DNA of 64,000 nt from Strongyloides papillosus (lineage: Eukaryota > Nematoda > Chromadorea > Rhabditida > Strongyloididae): assembly GCA_005656395.1 (NCBI GenBank), contig SRSI01000001.1, positions 248,001 through 312,000 on the forward strand, in the 5' to 3' direction. The notes below the pieces were generated by a model. That model saw only the letters and a program-made list of their open reading frames with translations, made no database searches and was not told the DNA's origin. Within the stretch, counting starts at the first letter, position 1. Each line of letters begins with the position of its first letter. Made by a program: the position numbers and the translations under genes. Shown here one piece after another: positions 12,110-22,749 of this stretch.

Positions 12110-13059
12110 CACACAAAAAAAAGTGGGACAAATTTTGACATTATTACATAAAATGCAATAAAATGTCCCACCACTTTGAAATGTCAAAATTTATTCAAAT
12201 TTTAAAAATATCAGGCGACAACAAAAATGTTTTAAATGAAGCAAAATGTTAGATTTTCGCATAAATTTGGTAGTTTTTTTACAAAAATATATACTTTTAA
12301 TATTTTTAAGTAATGAAACATTTATTTAATCTTAGAAATTTTAAAAATATTACACCTATTTTAGAATCTAATTCGTTTTTATAATATATTATGAAGTGAG
12401 TTATCAGTACTCAATTTCGTGTAAAGTTGTTAACATTTTAACAAAAATCATTCTTTTAAACATCCCGTTAACACCAGTAAATTGAAAAATTTAGAAATTT
12501 AACAACAACAATAAGAAAGAATGATAATTACCTAACCATACAAAGTAATGTTCATTGAAAATATTATCTTAGTACTTGCTATTTTTCTTATTTAAATTAA
12601 AATATTTAAAAAATTTTTTTACTATGAACAAAACGTATAATGTTTTAAAACTTTTAATCGGTTTGACTTTTAAAGATGATCTTGAAAAACAGTATAAAAA
12701 AGTTGAGTCATCAGATGAATATAACTTTTTATAAAAATCTTATTTATAGTTATTCAAACAATTGAAGAACATCTAAAAAATACTATCATATATCGATAAA
12801 TACTCTTTATTAAAGCATTTTTTAATCTTATAATAAGTTAAAATCTAATATTGTATTTTAAAATGTATTGTAAAAAATAACTTAAGTTTTAAAATAAAAA
12901 CAATAAAATATAAAATAAAAACTAATTTTAATTATTGTCTTAATTTTTTGTACAAAATAATTGCGTTAAAATTATCGCAAATCAAGAAAATTCAAATTTT
13001 ATTAGGTGGGACAAATTTATTACATTTTACGCAAATGTGTGTCCCATTTTTTTTGTGTG
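12110..13059. mobile_element. 950-bp TA-flanked MITE
   Basis: Left end CACACAAAAAAAAGTGGGAC and right end, read in reverse, CACACAAAAAAAATGGGACA form terminal inverted repeats. Both sides are flanked by TA (12108-12109 and 13060-13061), the target duplication of Tc1/mariner-type transposition. The interior is AT-rich and has no open frame, so this is a non-autonomous element. No other copy is in the window. Confidence 0.82.
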
Positions 13060-13061
13060 TA

Positions 13062-13384
13062 TGACAAATGAAATCTTAGACAAAGAGAAATTCTTCATAA
13101 CACTTTTTCTTTTTAAGGAAAAATTTAATTTTTAAGGTAGCTAATTACAAAATGACCAAATGTTTTGGTTAAATATCCCTGGTTTTAAATTAAAGATGTT
13201 TTTACATGATTGTAATTAAAAATTATTTAAAAAAATGGTCTTCAATATCAAGTGGTCTCTTATTAGAGGTGGTCTTTTATTGCAGGTATTTGGAACATAT
13301 TTGTATGGGCAAAAATTGGGTTTTTAAAAAAGTGGTCCTAAGTGTCAGGTGGTCTCTTACTAGAGGTGGTCTTTAGGACAGGTT
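13062..13384. repeat. Spacer with a short direct repeat (GTGGTCTCTTAYTAGAGG)
   Basis: At about 13250-13285 and 13341-13375 two copies of GTGGTCTCTTAYTAGAGGTG lie roughly 90 bp apart, each followed by a GTCTTT block. This may be the end of another transposon family; the pattern is seen but its class is not identified. The rest is AT-rich. Confidence 0.4.
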
Positions 13385-13876
13385 TGACTATATATTTCAT
13401 TTAAAACTAATGTTGTTATTTCTTCTATTATTATCTATATCAATTATTACCTTTTTGTAACAACTTTCATATTTGTGTAAAAACATTAATAAGTCTGTTG
13501 AATAATATGAAGTGGATAGATAAACAAATAAAAATTTATAGTAACTTCTAAAACAGTGTTAATTAGCCAAAAATTGTATGTCAAAAGAACATATAAGGTA
13601 GATAAACCACAGGCTAAATTATAGCTTATTTTTTATGAACAAAACGATGTTAAATGTATACGGAAAATGAAGTAGAATGTATGCACATAATTAGCTAGAA
13701 ATATATATGCAAAATGGGTAAAACCATTGGCTACGAAATGAACTAGAATGTAGATGTAAAATGGGGCAGAATGTTGCTCGTCATAAACAACATTTTGAAA
13801 GTTCGGTTATTTTAACATCACCTACGGTTTGCAGTGTTCTAAGCTTTTTCGGTCAAAACGACATGTTTAGGTTTTG
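13385..13876 (-). repeat. TIR repeat family, 'R' end (copy 2)
   Basis: Reverse-complement homologue of 774-1260. It contains the CGGTTATTTTAACATCACCT block, degenerate units of the GAATGTATATGCAAAATG type (about 13650-13770), and ends in ACATGTTTAGGTTTTG. Together with the copy at 774 it bounds an interval of about 13.1 kb. Confidence 0.6.
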
Positions 13877-14944
13877 TTTTAGCAATGATAACAAAAATAA
13901 TAAAAATCGCTCCATTTTGAATATTAGACTTGGAGTGTAATATAAGCTAGTATCTGAATCATTGTCATCGAGAGAGGATTATAATCATTCACTTTTATCA
14001 AATTCATTGTCATCAGACATGGGTGAAATTCTTTTTTCTATGATCGAGCAAATCAGTGAGAAATTTAAAAGTTTTTTTATTTATTTGTATATCACTGATA
14101 GCATTATTCCAAGCAAAGCTTTCAGTGGTCATTTCGATCACTAATCATGTAACAAGAATTTTTTTATCACTGATAAAAAGCTAAAGATTTTTCACTCACT
14201 AATAAATTTGAATTTCAATAAAAAATGAAGTAATTTTGTAAGATGTTTTATAAATATCATTCTAATAATTTTTAAATTGTAAAGGCGTCGTTTAAAATAA
14301 AGATGGCACAATGTTATATAAGGTTAAAGATAGAATGTAATTGTTATTGTGTTATTAATATTGTTAACGTGTGTGTTTATGCTATACTGATTGTAATATT
14401 TGTATTGATTGAAGTCAAAAAAATTTTACTAAATTGTATATTATGTTTTTTTGTTGTATTGTATTTTCCATCCAATAAAAAATATTTTATTATTAAATTA
14501 TCTTTTTTTATAGTTAATTTTAATGTTAACTGGACTATATTCTTCAACGTTACATATCAGCCAGTCAACAACTTATCGGTGAACTCCCACGACAACAGAA
14601 CAATCTTCTTAAAAACTTTATTTCAAATTTATTTTAGATTACAAGATATAAATATGAAAAAAGCTAAATATAATAAACATAATTATACAATATTAAGACA
14701 CATTCAAATTTATCCTTTTCAGGCTTTTTAGCAATTTCTAATTCCTGGCTTGTTAGTAGATTTTAGTTGGCAAAAATCAAAATAATCTTCGATTGTAAAT
14801 CTTTCTTATTTATAGGCTTATTTATCATCAAATTTGAGGCCGCCGTACCTCCAATTAAATATAAATCATTTTATGATTTACCTTATAATTAATAAATGAT
14901 CACTTTTTTGTTCACATTTTGAATGTGCCATCAAAAATTTTTAG
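13877..14944. other. AT-rich spacer without a supported gene
   Basis: Two short open frames (13962-14144, 14303-14731) are low-complexity, hydrophobic or Phe/Ile/Asn-rich translations of AT-rich DNA. I do not accept them as genes. A short palindromic TTTATCACTGATAAAA occurs near 14165. Confidence 0.45.
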
Positions 14945-15168
14945 TAAAGAAAATAATGAATTGGAGGAAAATGTCAAGAAGTTAGAAGAAATAATAATTC
15001 GATTATTAAAAAGGCTAGAGTTTGTTGAAAATGAAATTCAATCGTTAAAAAGTAACGACACGAGAAGAGGTTCAAACAGAACATCTATTAGAATTATTAT
15101 ATATTTTAGAGACGAAAAACTCATAATTTTAATTTGCATTATCGCATCGAAAGAAGAAAAAATTATTG
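14945..15168 (+). other. Candidate isolated exon or gene relic with a coiled-coil segment
   Basis: A 224-bp open stretch sits between a good 3' splice site (TTTTTAG ending at 14944) and a good 5' splice site (GTAAGT at 15169). Its first half encodes a charged heptad-rich stretch (ELEENVKKLEEIIIRLLK and following), unlike translated random AT-rich DNA. The second half is hydrophobic. No start or neighbouring exons could be connected. It could be a relic of a gene broken up by the surrounding repeats, or chance. Confidence 0.25.
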
Positions 15169-15324
15169 GTAAGTTTAATTTTATATTATAAAAACAATTT
15201 AAATATTTTATAAATCTAACTTAATTTTAAATTAAATTTTTAATATAATTTAATAAAATTAAAATAAATAACAGTACCAAAAATCTTAGTTTTTGTTAAA
15301 AATATACTTTTACATTGAGATTCA

Positions 15325-15895
15325 TTTTGCGCACTCAAAAGTATAAAAATAAGTTTTTATTATTATATTATCAGTTTACCTGGCATAATAAAAGTATATC
15401 GCCGTCACAGGCATTTGAATGTTTTATCGTTATTGATTGAACTACGGTTGCAGCAAATATTTTTTTTAAATCATTAAAATTTTTGTTCTTTCATTTGCTA
15501 AAAATCTTTAGATGAGAAAAGCTCTCATTATTTATATTTAATATGAAGTGATATCTTTTTGTAGTTTTCGATAAACATTTAAATGCCTTGGACGGCGATA
15601 TACTTTTATTATGCCAGGTAAACTGAAAATATAAAGTTGTTTCCATGTACGTCGTATATATAATACAAACGATGTTACCTTTAGTCTACACCTCAGGCTA
15701 TAAACAAAGATTTTATATACCCAGAATTTTTCAGTTGTGCACATTTTATGAAATCTTCATGCTTTAATTTTCTGATTATTCATTTACTAATTGTATGTAA
15801 TTTTAGGGGTCTAGACGCCAGATTTTATTTTATATAATAAAAATTTAACTATAATAATCAAAATTTATTTTCATACTTTTGAGAGCGCAAAATTT
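15325..15895. repeat. Nested fold-back repeat
   Basis: Inner arms 15371-15429 and 15569-15626 are reverse complements over about 57 bp with few mismatches (shared core GTATATCGCCGTC). Outer arms of about 45 bp (15325-15370 and about 15852-15895) are also inverted copies, around GCGCWCTCAAAAGTAT. The transcript of either strand would form a long hairpin. It may be a fold-back MITE; no coding capacity is seen. Confidence 0.65.
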
Positions 15896-16629
15896 ATTTT
15901 CATAATTTTTCGTGACAGTGAATTAATAATCTACAAAATTTATAGTGAAAAATGTTTTCATTATAAACAGTCAAATTAACAGTTTACAGATACATCTTTT
16001 TAATCATGATATTTAATAATTTTAAAGTCACATAGATAAAAATTTTATATTTTAGAAAAAAAAAACAGTAAAAATTTAAAAATTATAAATTTACAATGAG
16101 AAAAAAAAGGTAATTTGAAAAAGTAACTCTCATATGGGTTTAAATTTTTAAAAATATACGTTAAAAATTGTAAAAGTTAATGTCTAAAGCCTTTAAATTC
16201 AAAAATTTTGAACTTTTTTTAAATTTTAACTTGTTCTTAATATTATTGTCACGAAAAATCTTCTGGAGATGCAAAAAAACTAAGATTTTTTATATAAAGT
16301 GTAAAAGATTTTTTTAATACATAATAATGACACACATACATATTAATTTTGTATGTATGTATGTGTTAAATTTATTGTTAAACTGTGGTCCGACCATCAA
16401 TTTAAAAAAATCGCCATTTTTGGCACTTTGGCCTTAATTATCTTCACTTTGGAAAAACTTTTTGAAATTTTCCTTTTAAATTATGGTAGCCCATGTTGGA
16501 AGCTACTTCCATGCAAAATTTCAGAATGATATTCTGAAATCTAGAAAGTCAAAAATGCTAAAGTTTCATTTTTCGTTACATCCATGTCGAGTCAATATAA
16601 TAATAATAAATAATAAAAGTATATAAAAA
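15896..16629. other. AT-rich spacer with one GC-richer block
   Basis: A short hairpin-forming stretch of ACATACAT / GTATGTATGT lies at 16330-16370. A less AT-rich block at 16385-16605 (around GTGGTCCGACCATC and CCATGTTGGAAGCTACTTCC) looks like part of a dispersed repeat, but no second copy is in the window. No open frame. Confidence 0.4.
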
Positions 16630-17050
16630 TAGAAAATGGAAAAATTTTAAGTAAAGCTTATTAAAATAAATAAACATTTTATTAAATATAAATTGAAATT
16701 ATGTTATGACGATTTTTTTTTGCAAATATGAGTTATTTACTTATTGTCAATATAATTATAAATGTCAGAGGTCTATAGGCGAACACCTGTGATTATGGTA
16801 TTGTAGAGCGTCTCTCCAATTATTTATCTTAATATATTTTTATATTGTCATTATATTATATTCTATAATAAATTCTTGCTAACAATAAATATTTATACAT
16901 ATGAAGATATTATAACTTTTTAAATTTTATATATTAAATCTTTCTTTATTTTTTTTAAAAAAAATATATATATTTTACAGATGATTGCAGATTTTTATAT
17001 AATTATAAAAGAATTAATTAAATTTTATACTATTTTTTTAGTATTGTCAA
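16630..17050 (-). repeat. Relic of an upstream flank of the peptide-gene family (lost copy)
   Basis: Homologous to 40570-40990, the sequence upstream of peptide gene E (shared TTATGACGATTTTTTTTGCAA-type block and flanks). By position, a minus-strand family member should lie to its left, but no such coding sequence remains. It suggests a seventh copy deleted or replaced by the unrelated DNA left of 16630. Confidence 0.5.
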
Positions 17051-18192
17051 AGTATTTATATTCAAAAACAAGTTCAGATAAAGAAAGTTATAACTTTGAT
17101 TTATAATAGCGTAAAAGATTTTTGATAAATGAGACTATAGACATTTTTTAATGATATATAAATTGTCTTAATTCAAATGGATACTCATAATCTACATTTA
17201 ATATTCTGTGTTTAGTTAAAATTATCCAGATATTTTTAAAAAAATACTTTAAAAAGAGTCTAGATGTATCAATATCATTGAGAAAAAATAAAAAAACTTT
17301 TTAATAAATATATCAATATTGACCCTTATATAACATATTTTAAATGTTATTCAATTTAATATAATTCTACTTGAAATATACAGAAAATCATAAACGTACT
17401 TTTTTCTTTTTTGTCATTAAAAAATAAGAATAAAAATTTATAAGATTATAATTTATTAGTGGAGTATACTTTATAGAGAAATACAATATCGTACAATAAA
17501 AAAAATGTAAAATATGACCACCTGTAAGAGTTATAACATAGGGGAAAGATTCTACTTAAGAATTATACAAATTATTTTTCACTAATTACAATAAACAATA
17601 GATTAGCGTTGTAGTATTACCAAACTACTTAAAATAAAATTTAATTACAATTAGTGAAAAATATTACAATATAATGTCATGAAAAATAAAATGACACTCA
17701 TTAGATTTTCTTAATCCTTATATCTAAATGTTATAACTCCTGGAGGCACGCGGTAAAATGACAAATGATCTTAAAACGAAAATATTTAAATCATATTTTA
17801 CTTAAAGTATCATTTAATAATTGATAAATTTGTTTAAAAATTAATTTACAAAAATAATCTTAAAGCAGGATATAGAAATAAAATTCCGCTACTGGATAGG
17901 TATAAAATTACGAGAGATTTTTTATAATTGCTTAACGAATTAAAGAATTATCTGAGGTTCTAAAAATATTCTTAAAATTATCAGTTTATTTAAGAAAAAT
18001 CTTAAATTATTTTTTTTTTATTTAAAATAATATAAAAATATATATAAAAAATTTATTTTTAAACCTATGTAATAGTAAGAAGTTACAACGACATCTATTA
18101 AAATTATTATCTTATTATTATTGTTTCTTCAATAAATACATTATATCTTGTTTTCGTAAGTTTATTAATTAAGTCATGTTTTAAATGTTTCA

Positions 18193-18459
18193 TTACTTTC
18201 CGTAATCAAATCCACTACCAAGTTTGCCTGGACTATGCTTTGTATGAGAATCTTTTGCTTCATTTTCTCTATATCGTAAAAGTTTTTCCGCAACATCTGC
18301 ACCTGCATTAATTGATAATTGACTACGCTTAGCTCTTAATGGAGCATTTTTGAATTGATTTAAAAATTCAAAGTTCTCTTCGCAGTTAATAACAGCAAAA
18401 GAAATGAAACACATTAAAATCATGATTTGAGCAACTCTATTGAAACTAGTAAAATACAT
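18193..18459 (-). CDS. Secreted amidated-peptide precursor, family member A
   Basis: 88 codons, single exon. Residues 1-26 are a signal peptide (basic N-part, hydrophobic IMILMCFISFAV core, Cys at 26). Residues 27-41 are a propeptide and RAKR at 42-45 is a furin/proprotein-convertase type site. The remaining 43 residues have no cysteine and end FDYGK. Gly followed by a basic residue at the very C-terminus is the classical signal for carboxypeptidase trimming and alpha-amidation, which would leave a Tyr-amide. It is the most diverged copy in the mature part while its signal and propeptide stay close to the others. The single terminal Lys (others have two basic residues) is a difference. Function is unknown to me: neuropeptide-like hormone or linear antimicrobial peptide are the reasonable options. 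A TATA box lies 59 bp upstream of the ATG. Confidence 0.82.
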   Translation of the reverse strand: MYFTSFNRVAQIMILMCFISFAVINCEENFEFLNQFKNAPLRAKRSQLSINAGADVAEKLLRYRENEAKDSHTKHSPGKLGSGFDYGK

Positions 18460-18508
18460 TATTTAGAGTTTTATAAATGTTATTTGATGTCATTTAATAA
18501 TTCACTTT

Positions 18509-18518
18509 CCTTTTTATA
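18509..18518 (-). promoter_or_regulatory. TATA box of peptide gene A
   Basis: TATAAAAAGG on the minus strand, 59 bp upstream of the start codon, within a block conserved in all six family members. Confidence 0.65.
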
Positions 18519-20035
18519 CTACTTTCTTTAAAAATAACAAGTTCAAGAAACAAGGGGTGGATAAATTCTTAGTAATATTTGTTAAAACAAATAAAATTTA
18601 ATCACGTAGAAATTGAAATTACGTTTGACAATTCCTTTGTTTCAGAAAAATTTATTTACATATCCCAATAGATGTCACATTATGTTGTTTAGTGTTGATT
18701 TCCAAATCACATACTTTAACCTCTGCTCCAGCAGCGATTTTTTAAATTAATAGAAAATTGATTTTTGTTAATAAAATTTTTGAAACTCTTACAGTGTAAT
18801 GTTTGTGTTGTGTAAACTTACATTATTTAAAAAATTTTGAATTTCATAAAATAGGAATCTTTTCTAAAGTCATTTATCTCAAAATTTAAAAATGAAACAT
18901 TATATGAAACCTATATCACCTGGAAGTCCATATTCTCCTCTGTAAGAATATATTAAAATTTCTGTAGAGTTTTAAAAAAATAATCTTTAAATTTTATTAT
19001 CCAAGATTTTTTTATATTTTTTTATCTTAAAATCAAATTTTTTTAACTATTAGAACTCAGATATTTAAAGGTTTTAATAAGTCTAAATTAAAAAATTTTT
19101 TTTCAATGATTAAAATTTGGTAGAAAATTGTTTTATCATTTTTAAAAAATTTTAGTTTTACACTTTAAAAAATGATAAAATACTTTAGTTTTAGTATTCA
19201 ATGCTTTTTAAAATGTTAAGAAACTGTTCTCTAAATAGAAATCGAAAATACTATTATATGTGTCTGAGGTACGGTAGAACATATTTGAGATGATTTCAAG
19301 CATTAGCATGGTTTAATTAAGACAAAAGTTTATTTGTAAATTCTAAGAATTAAAAATTACATTTACAACTACAAAAAATCAGTTACTGTTTAATCGAAAA
19401 ATTATACACTAAAAATATAAATAAAAAAAGAACTATGCAATAGAGAAATGTTTTTACAAATTAAATATACAAACATTGCAATGCAAAACTTTGGATCTTT
19501 GGTTAAAAAAATGGGCTATTAAAAATAAATATTTAACACAAGTTATTTAAAATATAAAATTCTAACGTGAATTAATTATTATCACGTTAATAAAAAAATA
19601 AAATGATATCAAAAAATTGACTTAATTACGTTTTTACAAATTCTACAATGAAAAGATATAGATTAATGGTTAATATCTTAAAATATTTGCAATCAATTTT
19701 CTTATGGGTAATTTTTGAGATATTGTAAAAGAAATTAACGTATTGAAATTTTTTTTATTTTTAAAATCTAAAAATAGAACTTTTTAAGATTAAAAATATC
19801 ATTTATCTTCTTGTACTTCGAGAACTTATAAATGGATAAACGTAATATATTGTAATTTTACGTTTCAGTAGAACCATCCGAAAAAAGTTATTTTTGGTTA
19901 TAACTTATGTTTTAATTATATTTTTAATAAAAGACACCTCTAATAAGAATGTTTATGTTATTTATTGACAATTAACTTTATTAATTTTTGCTATAGAAAG
20001 CAAATATGCTACAATATCGCATAGTATTTACTCAA

Positions 20036-20372
20036 ACACACAAAACCTAAACACGTCTTTTAGACAATACGATTTATATTAAAAAAAAGAGCTATATTTG
20101 ATAGTATTTTAGGGCCTAGGTTTTTTACCCGTTTTGCAAACACATTCTAGCTCATTTTTTATGTACATTCTATCTTATTTTGTATATACAAAATGAGGTA
20201 TAATGTATACGCAAAAAGAAGTAGAATATATACATAAAATAATCTAAAAATATATATATGCAAAGTGGGTACAACCATAACTTAAAAAATTAGCTAGAAC
20301 GTAGCTGTAGAATGTAACTTGTTTCCTAACCTATTTTGGATAGTCGGTTATTTTAACATCACCTACAGTTTG
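20036..20372 (+). repeat. TIR repeat family, short internally deleted copy
   Basis: Starts CACAAAACCTAAACACGTC ('L' end as at 11683), passes through degenerate tandem units (about 20135-20330), and reaches the 'R' side block CGGTTATTTTAACATCACCT. It lacks the last 50 bp of the R end, where the mariner-type MITE now sits. It links the two end types into one family, showing how L and R ends belong together. Confidence 0.6.
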
Positions 20373-20374
20373 TA

Positions 20375-21296
20375 TTGGGTTGGTGCATAATTATTGCGGC
20401 AATTTTTCGCAACGTTTTTGCTCTTAAAAAATTTACATTTTTTAAAATTTTTTTCCATAAAAATAATCCTCACATTCCAATTAGTGAGATGCGAATTGAA
20501 AATTATATTCATATTCACCATTTTATATTCTGGCACTTTAAGAAAAATTGGGATGAAAAACAATAATTTAGCGATCCAAACGAACTTTAGGTGAAGGAAT
20601 AATCAACAAAAGCCACGTTGAAAGATGGTTGAGAAATTCAAATTCGGTAATTCAAATTGAATTTTCCTTTAATTTGGCTTTTGTTGATTGCTTTTTCGTC
20701 AAGAAAGTTTGTGGAAATCACGAAATAATTGTGCTACCTTCCGCTTTTCTTGAAGTACTAGAGCATAATTATTGCGGCATTTTTTTTGCGAATTTTTTTT
20801 TCTTTAAAAATTGGCGTTTTTTTAATTTATTTTTTTATAAAAATAATTCTCACATTTCAAATATTGAGATACAAATCGAAAATTATATCCATATTCATCA
20901 TATCATGCACTAACACTTTGAGAAAGGTTAGAAAGCAGCACATTCGTTTTGCAATTTTAACGAACTTATTGGCAAAAAAACAATCAACAGAAACCAAATT
21001 TAAAGAAAACTCAATTAAAATTACCAAATTTCAATTTCCTGAACAATCTTCCAACATGATTTTTGCTGATTATTCTTTCACAAAAAGTTCGTTTATATCG
21101 CTAAATTACTGTTTTTCATCCCAATCTTTCTCGAAATGCCAGAGCATAATATGGCGAATATGAATATAATTTTCAATTTGCATCCCACTAATTGGAATGT
21201 GAGAATTATTTTTATCGAAAAAATTCTAACAAATGTCAATTTTAAAAGAAGAAAAAGTTCGCGGAAAAATGCCGCAATAATTATGCACCAACCCAA
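20375..21296. mobile_element. 922-bp mariner-type palindromic MITE
   Basis: Left end TTGGGTTGGTGCATAATTAT (continuing TGCGG) is repeated in perfect inversion at the right end, and TA flanks both sides (20373-20374, 21297-21298). The inverted similarity extends roughly 200 bp inward, so the element is largely palindromic. A partial internal copy of the terminus (GCATAATTATTGCGGC) occurs near 20763. The several open frames on both strands here are mirror-image readings of the repeat, not proteins. The GGTTGGTGCA...TAATTGCGG pattern resembles termini of Hsmar1/MADE1-like mariner elements (from memory). Confidence 0.85.
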
Positions 21297-22424
21297 TATT
21301 TATATTCAAAAACATGTTCAGATAAAGAAAGTTATAACTTTGATTTATAATAGCGTAAAAGATTTTTAATAAATGAAACTATAGACATTTTTTAATGATA
21401 TATAAATTGTCTTAATTCAAATGGATACTCATAATCTACACATAATATTCTGTGTTCAGTTAAAATTATCCAGATATTTTTTAAAAAATACTTTAAAAAG
21501 AGTCTAGATGTATCAATATCATTAAGAAAAAATAAAAAAACTTTTTAATAAATATATCAATATTGACCCTTATATAACATATTTTAAATGTTATTCAATT
21601 TAATATAATTCTACTTGAAATATACAGAAAATCATAAACGTACTTTTTTCTTTTTTGTCATTAAAAAATAAGAATAAAAATTTATAAGATTATAATTTAT
21701 TAGTGGAGTATACTTTATAGAGAAATACAATATCGTACAATAAAAAAAATGTAAAATATGACCACCTGTAAGAGTTATAACATAGGGGAAAGATTCTACT
21801 TAAGAATTATACAAATTATTTTTCACTAATTACAATAAACAATAGATTAGCGTTGTAGTATTACCAAACTACTTAAAATAAAATTTGATTATAATTAGTG
21901 AAAAATATTACAATATAATGTCATGAAAAATAAAATGACACTCATTAGATTTTCTTAACCCTTATATTTAAATGTTATAACTCCTGGAGGTACGCGGTAA
22001 AATGACAAATGATCTTAAAACGAAAATATTTAAATTATATTTTACTTAAAGTATCATTTAATAATTGATAAATTTGTTTAAAAGTTAATTTACAAAAATA
22101 ATCTTAAAGCAGGATATAGATATAAAATTCTGCTACTTGATAGGTATAAAATTACGAGAAATGTTTTATAATTGCTTAACGAGTTAAAGAGTTATCTGAG
22201 GTTCCAAAAATATTCTTAAAATTATCAGTTTATTAAAGAAAAAGCTTAAATTATTTTTTCTTATTTAAAATAATATAAAAATATATATAAAAAAATTTAT
22301 TTTTAAACCTATTTAATAGTAGGAAGTTACAATGACATCTATTAAAATTATTATGTTATTATTATTGTTTCTTCAATAAATACATTATATCCTATTTTCG
22401 TAGGTTTGTTAGTTGACTCATGTT

Positions 22425-22691
22425 TTATTTCTTTCCGTAACTATATGGATCACTAGGATCTCTGTAATTTTGTGTTACTTTTTCTTTTTGACCCTCTAAG
22501 GTCTCATTGTAAAGTTTGCTCATATATTGTCCGGCAAATCCAACTGATAATCTACTACGCTTTGCTCTTATTGGAGCTCTATTAAGTTCATTTGGAAATT
22601 GGAAATTTTCTTCACACATTACAACTGCAAAAGAAATGAAGCAAATCAAAATAATGATTTGAGCAACTTTATTAAAGTTAGAAGAATACAT
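22425..22691 (-). CDS. Secreted amidated-peptide precursor, family member B
   Basis: 88 codons, single exon, protein identical to member C. Signal peptide 1-26; propeptide 27-41 (ENFQFPNELNRAPI region); RAKR convertase site 42-45; mature segment 46-88 without cysteine; an NET glycosylation sequon at 62; C-terminus DPYSYGKK. Removal of KK and conversion of Gly86 would give a Tyr85-amide. The stop codon lies inside the sequence AAATAAAAC, so a potential AATAAA overlaps the stop; another AATAAA lies about 130 bp downstream. The coding features are seen directly. Processing is inferred from known neuropeptide maturation rules. The role is not known. Confidence 0.85.
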   Translation of the reverse strand: MYSSNFNKVAQIIILICFISFAVVMCEENFQFPNELNRAPIRAKRSRLSVGFAGQYMSKLYNETLEGQKEKVTQNYRDPSDPYSYGKK

Positions 22692-22740
22692 TTATTAATG
22701 TTTAATAAATTTTATATGATGTCATTTAAAAATTCAATTT

Positions 22741-22749
22741 CTTTTTATA
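22741..22749 (-). promoter_or_regulatory. TATA box of peptide gene B
   Basis: TATAAAAAG on the minus strand, 58 bp upstream of the ATG. Confidence 0.65.

Larger units (their letters stand above)
17051..20035 (-). repeat. Peptide-gene tandem unit A
   Basis: Homologous along its length to 21299-24052 (unit B) and 36174-38540 (unit D), including the spacers. Contains peptide gene A. Its right end is interrupted at about 20036 by a TIR-family fragment and then by the mariner-type MITE; the homologous sequence resumes at 21299 as unit B. Confidence 0.8.

Noticed and set aside
12901..13059. CRISPR-like or satellite arrays in AT-rich stretches
   Set aside because: No regularly spaced direct repeats with unique spacers occur anywhere in the window, and the genome is eukaryotic.
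14303..14731. 142-codon plus-strand frame
   Set aside because: Ile/Phe/Asn-rich translation typical of random AT-rich sequence; no splice context or conserved motif.
20363..21296. Several overlapping open frames on both strands with similar translations
   Set aside because: They are mirror readings of the palindromic mariner-type MITE and do not resemble a transposase.
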